DNA from: Bacillota bacterium
GTDB taxonomy: Bacteria > Bacillota > Dethiobacteria > DTU022
Assembly (NCBI GenBank): GCA_012510325.1
Contig: JAAZIG010000055.1
Span: forward strand, 1-16,496
Direction of reading: 5' to 3'
DNA: 16,496 bases
Position numbers and translations under genes: made by a program. The notes beneath the pieces were generated by a model, which had not been told where the DNA came from, searched no databases, and worked only from the letters and a program-made list of their open reading frames with translations. This document shows, piece by piece, positions 13,636 through 16,496 of the stretch (position 1 is its first letter; every line of letters starts with the position of its first letter).

Positions 13636-13939
13636 TTTAAAAAGACTACCTCCTTGTTCTTCAACCGCTTCCAAAACTGCACATATTTGTCCACATCTAT
13701 ATTTTAACCGATCAAACCGGTTTTGGGTATCTTTTTCGTGCAAATTTAATTATCATATCCTATTTAGGTATGGTTGCGGTGAAATCAGCTAAAGGCTTTG
13801 ATTTAGACAATAGCTGAGTAAATGCGATAGAGACATCATAAAATGTTAAATTTAGTTAAAGCTGCTCTTTTTATTAGGCAATTATGCTATAATGTTCTCA
13901 TTATAGCACACTCCATGAAAGAGAGGAGGCGCTTCGAAA
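13636..13939. other. Divergent intergenic region between the synthetase and PBP genes
   Basis: This 304-bp A/T-rich stretch holds no credible gene. From left to right it contains the synthetase ribosome binding site (near 13648-13655), AACCG/CGGTT half-sites around 13697-13712, a direct repeat of GTTAAA (near 13844-13861), the symmetric -10 palindrome at 13885-13908 and the PBP ribosome binding site GAGAGGAGG (13921-13929). Apart from the minus-strand half of the palindrome I found no good vegetative promoter for the synthetase. If that half is used, the synthetase leader would be about 258 nt long. Confidence 0.7.
13885..13908. promoter_or_regulatory. Symmetric extended -10 promoter/palindrome
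   Basis: TGCTATAATG (13885-13894) and its exact reverse complement (13899-13908) are separated by TTCT. Each arm contains a perfect extended -10, TGCTATAAT, one on each strand. The plus copy would start PBP transcription near 13900; the minus copy would start synthetase transcription near 13893. Neither has a good -35. The two polymerase sites overlap completely, so the promoters should compete, or a dimeric regulator may bind the palindrome. Confidence 0.65.
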
Positions 13940-16496
13940 GTGGCTAAAAGAAAGGGTCAGTCAAGCGCTTCTCGAAAACGCGCTCAGCAAACCACCGGAA
14001 TATCCTGGCTTGAAAAGCTCAAAAACAACAAGCATATCCTTAAAAAGATCGGCCTGGTGGCGATCATCCTCTTCGCCACAGCCGCCTTTGCTGTTGCCGG
14101 AGTCCTGATCAGTTATCTCGCAGCGGCACCGGCACTGGATCCCGCCGCCCTGGAGGCGGTGGAAGCATCCTACATCATCGATCGCGATGGTCACGAGATC
14201 GCCCAGCTGCACGCCATTGAAAACCGCATCGTCATCCCCATTGACGAAATCCCGGAGCAGCTGCAAAAAGCCTTTATCGCCATCGAGGACGAACGTTTTA
14301 AAAAACACAGGGGGGTCGACCTGCTCGGTTTCGGACGAGCTATCCTGGTCAATATTCGCGACCGCAGCTTTTCACAAGGTGCCAGCACCATTACCCAGCA
14401 GCTCATTCGCAACGTCCTTTTGGAGCAGAAAAAAACGATCAAGCGGAAAGTGCAGGAGATGTGGCTTGCCCTGAAGCTGGAGCGGATCAAGAGCAAGGAA
14501 GAAATTCTGGAGATGTACCTCAACCGGATCTATTTTGGCAACGGCGTCTACGGAGTCGAAGCCGCCTCCCTGGCCTATTTTGACAAAAGCGTCGGCGATC
14601 TCGAGCTGGCCGAAGCCGCGCTGCTGGCCGGCATTGTCCGCTCCCCGGAATACTATAACCCCTTTGAAAATGATGAGGCCGCCACCGGCCGAATGAAGCT
14701 GGTCCTCGGCAATATGAAGCGGCTGAACTACATCAGTCCGGAGGAGTACGAAGGAGCAGTCGGCACAGAACTGGAGTTCGCCGAGCCCTCGACAACCGCT
14801 TATCCGTACCCCTATTTTGTTGACTACGTTGTTCACCACGAACTGATCGAAATTCTCGAAAATATCCCCGAATTCGGCTCCCGCGAAGAGGCTTACGAAG
14901 CGATCTACAACGGGGGCCTGCGGATCTATACAACGATGCACACCGCTTACCAGAAGCATCTTGAAACTGTGCTCAACCGGGCTACACTCTACCCGGCAAC
15001 GCGCTCTATCAATATCTCCGCACTGAGCGAAGCGGTCAAGGCGAACAACGGACAGTTGCCCGCCAATTATCCGAACGCCTATATCGACGAGGAAAACGGG
15101 ATCCTTCAGCCCCAGTCCGCAATGGTGCTGGCCGACCCCAAAAGCGGCGAAATCTGGGCTTTGGGCGGCGGCAGGGATTACTCCAAAAACCGCAACGAGC
15201 TGCTTCGCTATCTCAGCCTGCGCCAGCCCGGCTCGGCGATCAAGCCGCTCCTCGAATACGCCCCTTCCTTTAACGAAGGGTTGCTGGGGCTGGGTTCCGT
15301 GCTGGACGATGCTCCCCTTGTCGGCCCCCAGGGGTGGCGGCCGGAAAACTTCGACGGCGCATTCCGGGGCCTGGTCACTGTGCGTCGGGCGCTGGCCCAT
15401 TCCTACAATATTCCGGCCATCAGAACTTACACGGAACATATCGGCATGCAGAAGGGAGCGGAAATGGCCTACCAGATGGGCATATCCACATATGACCCGC
15501 GGAAGGCACAGCCTGTTCCCAGTTGGGCGATCGGCTCACGGGAAGTAACTGCGCTGGATATGGCTCAGGGCTACAGCGTTCTGGCGAATAACGGGGTAAA
15601 GATGAAAGTGCATACGGTGCGGCGTATCGAAAACCGCAGCGGCGAAACCATCTTTGAACAGAAAGTGATGCCGGAGCAGATCTTGTCCCGCGAAGCGGCC
15701 TTCATGACCACCAGCGTGCTTCAGGATGTGGTCACCTCGACCACCGCCCGGGGGCTTTCCGGACTGGGCCGCCCCCTTGCCGCCAAGACAGGGACAACCG
15801 ACGATGCCCGTGATATCTACCTGGCCGCCTACGCGCCCAATGTTGTTGCCACCTTCTGGATGGGCTACGATATAAAGGATATGGGGAAGATCTCCTCCGG
15901 ATGGAGTTACTCTTCCGGAATGATCAGGGAACTTTTTCGGGAGGTCTTCAAAACACTGCCCCGGGAAAATTTCGCCCCCCAGCCTTCCGGAGTCGTCCGT
16001 GTGGAGGTCTGCACAAAAAGCGGACTCCTGCCCAACGAGCACTGCCGTGAAGCAGAAACCGTAACGACCGATTATTTCCTGAAAAATCAGGCACCGCGTC
16101 TCACTTGCGACAAACATGTGCAGATAGATATCTGCAAAGAATCCGGGCTGCTAGCCGGTGAATACTGCCCCTCGGATCAGATCGAGCAAATAACTTATTT
16201 TGAGCGTCCGGATTATCTTGTCACCGACGCAAACTGGAAAAGAGGAGCGGGGCGCGCCCCCCTCGACGCCGAGGAGAAGCCCCCCGAAGAGTTCTGCGAT
16301 CTGCACAAGGAATTTGCAGGAAGGTTTGTCTATTTTAGCGCCTCCACACCGAGGGAAAACGAGGCCAGGCTAAGCTGGCTCTACCGCGGCGATACGGTGA
16401 AAGAATACCAGCTGTACCGCCGCCTGAAGAGCGCAGAAAGCAGTGAGGCGGAGCTGATCATAAAGCTCGGCAGCAACGAGGACAGCTACACGGACA
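13940..16496 (+). CDS. Penicillin-binding protein 1A (class A, bifunctional), 3' end missing
   Basis: It polymerises lipid II into glycan strands and cross-links the peptides. The 852 visible codons show a basic cytoplasmic tail, a membrane anchor (about 37-60) and the glycosyltransferase domain with catalytic E116 in EDERF, then GASTITQQL. The transpeptidase has SAIK (S432, K435), SYN (S488-N490) and KTGT (K616-T619), so both activities look intact. A C-terminal extension carries two copies of a C-x3-SGLL-x3-E-x-C unit (C691-C702 and C732-C743), with further cysteines at C723 and C786, then what looks like the start of a fibronectin-type domain before the window ends. The start is a GTG with GAGAGGAGG 10 nt upstream; no other start fits the frame. 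It is transcribed from the symmetric promoter at 13885-13908. Confidence 0.95.
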   Translation, partial: MAKRKGQSSASRKRAQQTTGISWLEKLKNNKHILKKIGLVAIILFATAAFAVAGVLISYLAAAPALDPAALEAVEASYIIDRDGHEIAQLHAIENRIVIPIDEIPEQLQKAFIAIEDERFKKHRGVDLLGFGRAILVNIRDRSFSQGASTITQQLIRNVLLEQKKTIKRKVQEMWLALKLERIKSKEEILEMYLNRIYFGNGVYGVEAASLAYFDKSVGDLELAEAALLAGIVRSPEYYNPFENDEAATGRMKLVLGNMKRLNYISPEEYEGAVGTELEFAEPSTTAYPYPYFVDYVVHHELIEILENIPEFGSREEAYEAIYNGGLRIYTTMHTAYQKHLETVLNRATLYPATRSINISALSEAVKANNGQLPANYPNAYIDEENGILQPQSAMVLADPKSGEIWALGGGRDYSKNRNELLRYLSLRQPGSAIKPLLEYAPSFNEGLLGLGSVLDDAPLVGPQGWRPENFDGAFRGLVTVRRALAHSYNIPAIRTYTEHIGMQKGAEMAYQMGISTYDPRKAQPVPSWAIGSREVTALDMAQGYSVLANNGVKMKVHTVRRIENRSGETIFEQKVMPEQILSREAAFMTTSVLQDVVTSTTARGLSGLGRPLAAKTGTTDDARDIYLAAYAPNVVATFWMGYDIKDMGKISSGWSYSSGMIRELFREVFKTLPRENFAPQPSGVVRVEVCTKSGLLPNEHCREAETVTTDYFLKNQAPRLTCDKHVQIDICKESGLLAGEYCPSDQIEQITYFERPDYLVTDANWKRGAGRAPLDAEEKPPEEFCDLHKEFAGRFVYFSASTPRENEARLSWLYRGDTVKEYQLYRRLKSAESSEAELIIKLGSNEDSYTD

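Noticed and set aside
13915..13947. Possible 10-codon leader peptide overlapping the PBP start
   Set aside because: The ATG at 13915 has no ribosome binding site of its own, and the frame is explained by the purine-rich ribosome binding site of the PBP gene.
14372..15439. Minus-strand open frame (355 codons) opposite the PBP gene
   Set aside because: The plus-strand frame carries all glycosyltransferase and transpeptidase motifs; the antisense frame has none and no ribosome binding site.
1..16496. CRISPR arrays, tRNA or rRNA genes, insertion sequences, integration sites
   Set aside because: I looked for repeated spacers, tRNA-like cloverleaf ends, transposase motifs and flanking repeats and saw none; the gene order is that of conserved core chromosome.

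Overview
The window looks like chromosomal core DNA from an endospore-forming member of the Bacillota, probably class Clostridia. The clues are the gene order yceD-rpmF-plsX-acpP-rnc-smc-ftsY-ylxM-ffh-rpsP-ylqC, strong AGGAGG-type ribosome binding sites, sigma-A-type promoters, two small CotF-like spore-coat proteins and a clostridial-style class A penicillin-binding protein. Base composition is fairly GC-rich for the group. The genus cannot be fixed from this sequence alone.

Layout: everything from position 1 to about 13635 is read on the minus strand, so transcription runs right to left. In that direction come an ADP-forming acyl-CoA synthetase (11464-13635, closed by a strong terminator), a coupled pair of 75-residue CotF-like genes (11241-10772), a membrane-anchored NusG domain II protein (10665-10252), yceD/DUF177 and rpmF under a perfect consensus promoter and ended by a good terminator, then plsX. 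acpP-rnc follows with its own promoters and a long GC-rich leader, then smc-ftsY (translationally coupled), and finally ylxM-ffh-rpsP-ylqC behind another promoter. On the plus strand, a PBP1A-type gene starts at 13940 and runs off the right edge.

How the genes work together: plsX and acpP supply acyl-phosphate and acyl carrier protein for phospholipid synthesis. ffh, ftsY and ylxM make up the signal recognition particle (SRP) co-translational targeting pathway. rpsP, rpmF, ylqC, yceD and rnc serve ribosome and RNA biogenesis. smc organises the chromosome, and the PBP builds the wall. The synthetase interconverts acyl-CoA and acid with ATP formation, which fits a fermentative or syntrophic lifestyle.

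I found no clear new multi-gene system. The best leads are the absence of fabH, fabD and fabG between plsX and acpP, where they usually lie; the structured acpP leader in that gap; a perfectly symmetric extended -10 element between the divergent synthetase and PBP genes; a cysteine-repeat tail on the PBP; and a substituted ABC signature motif in SMC.
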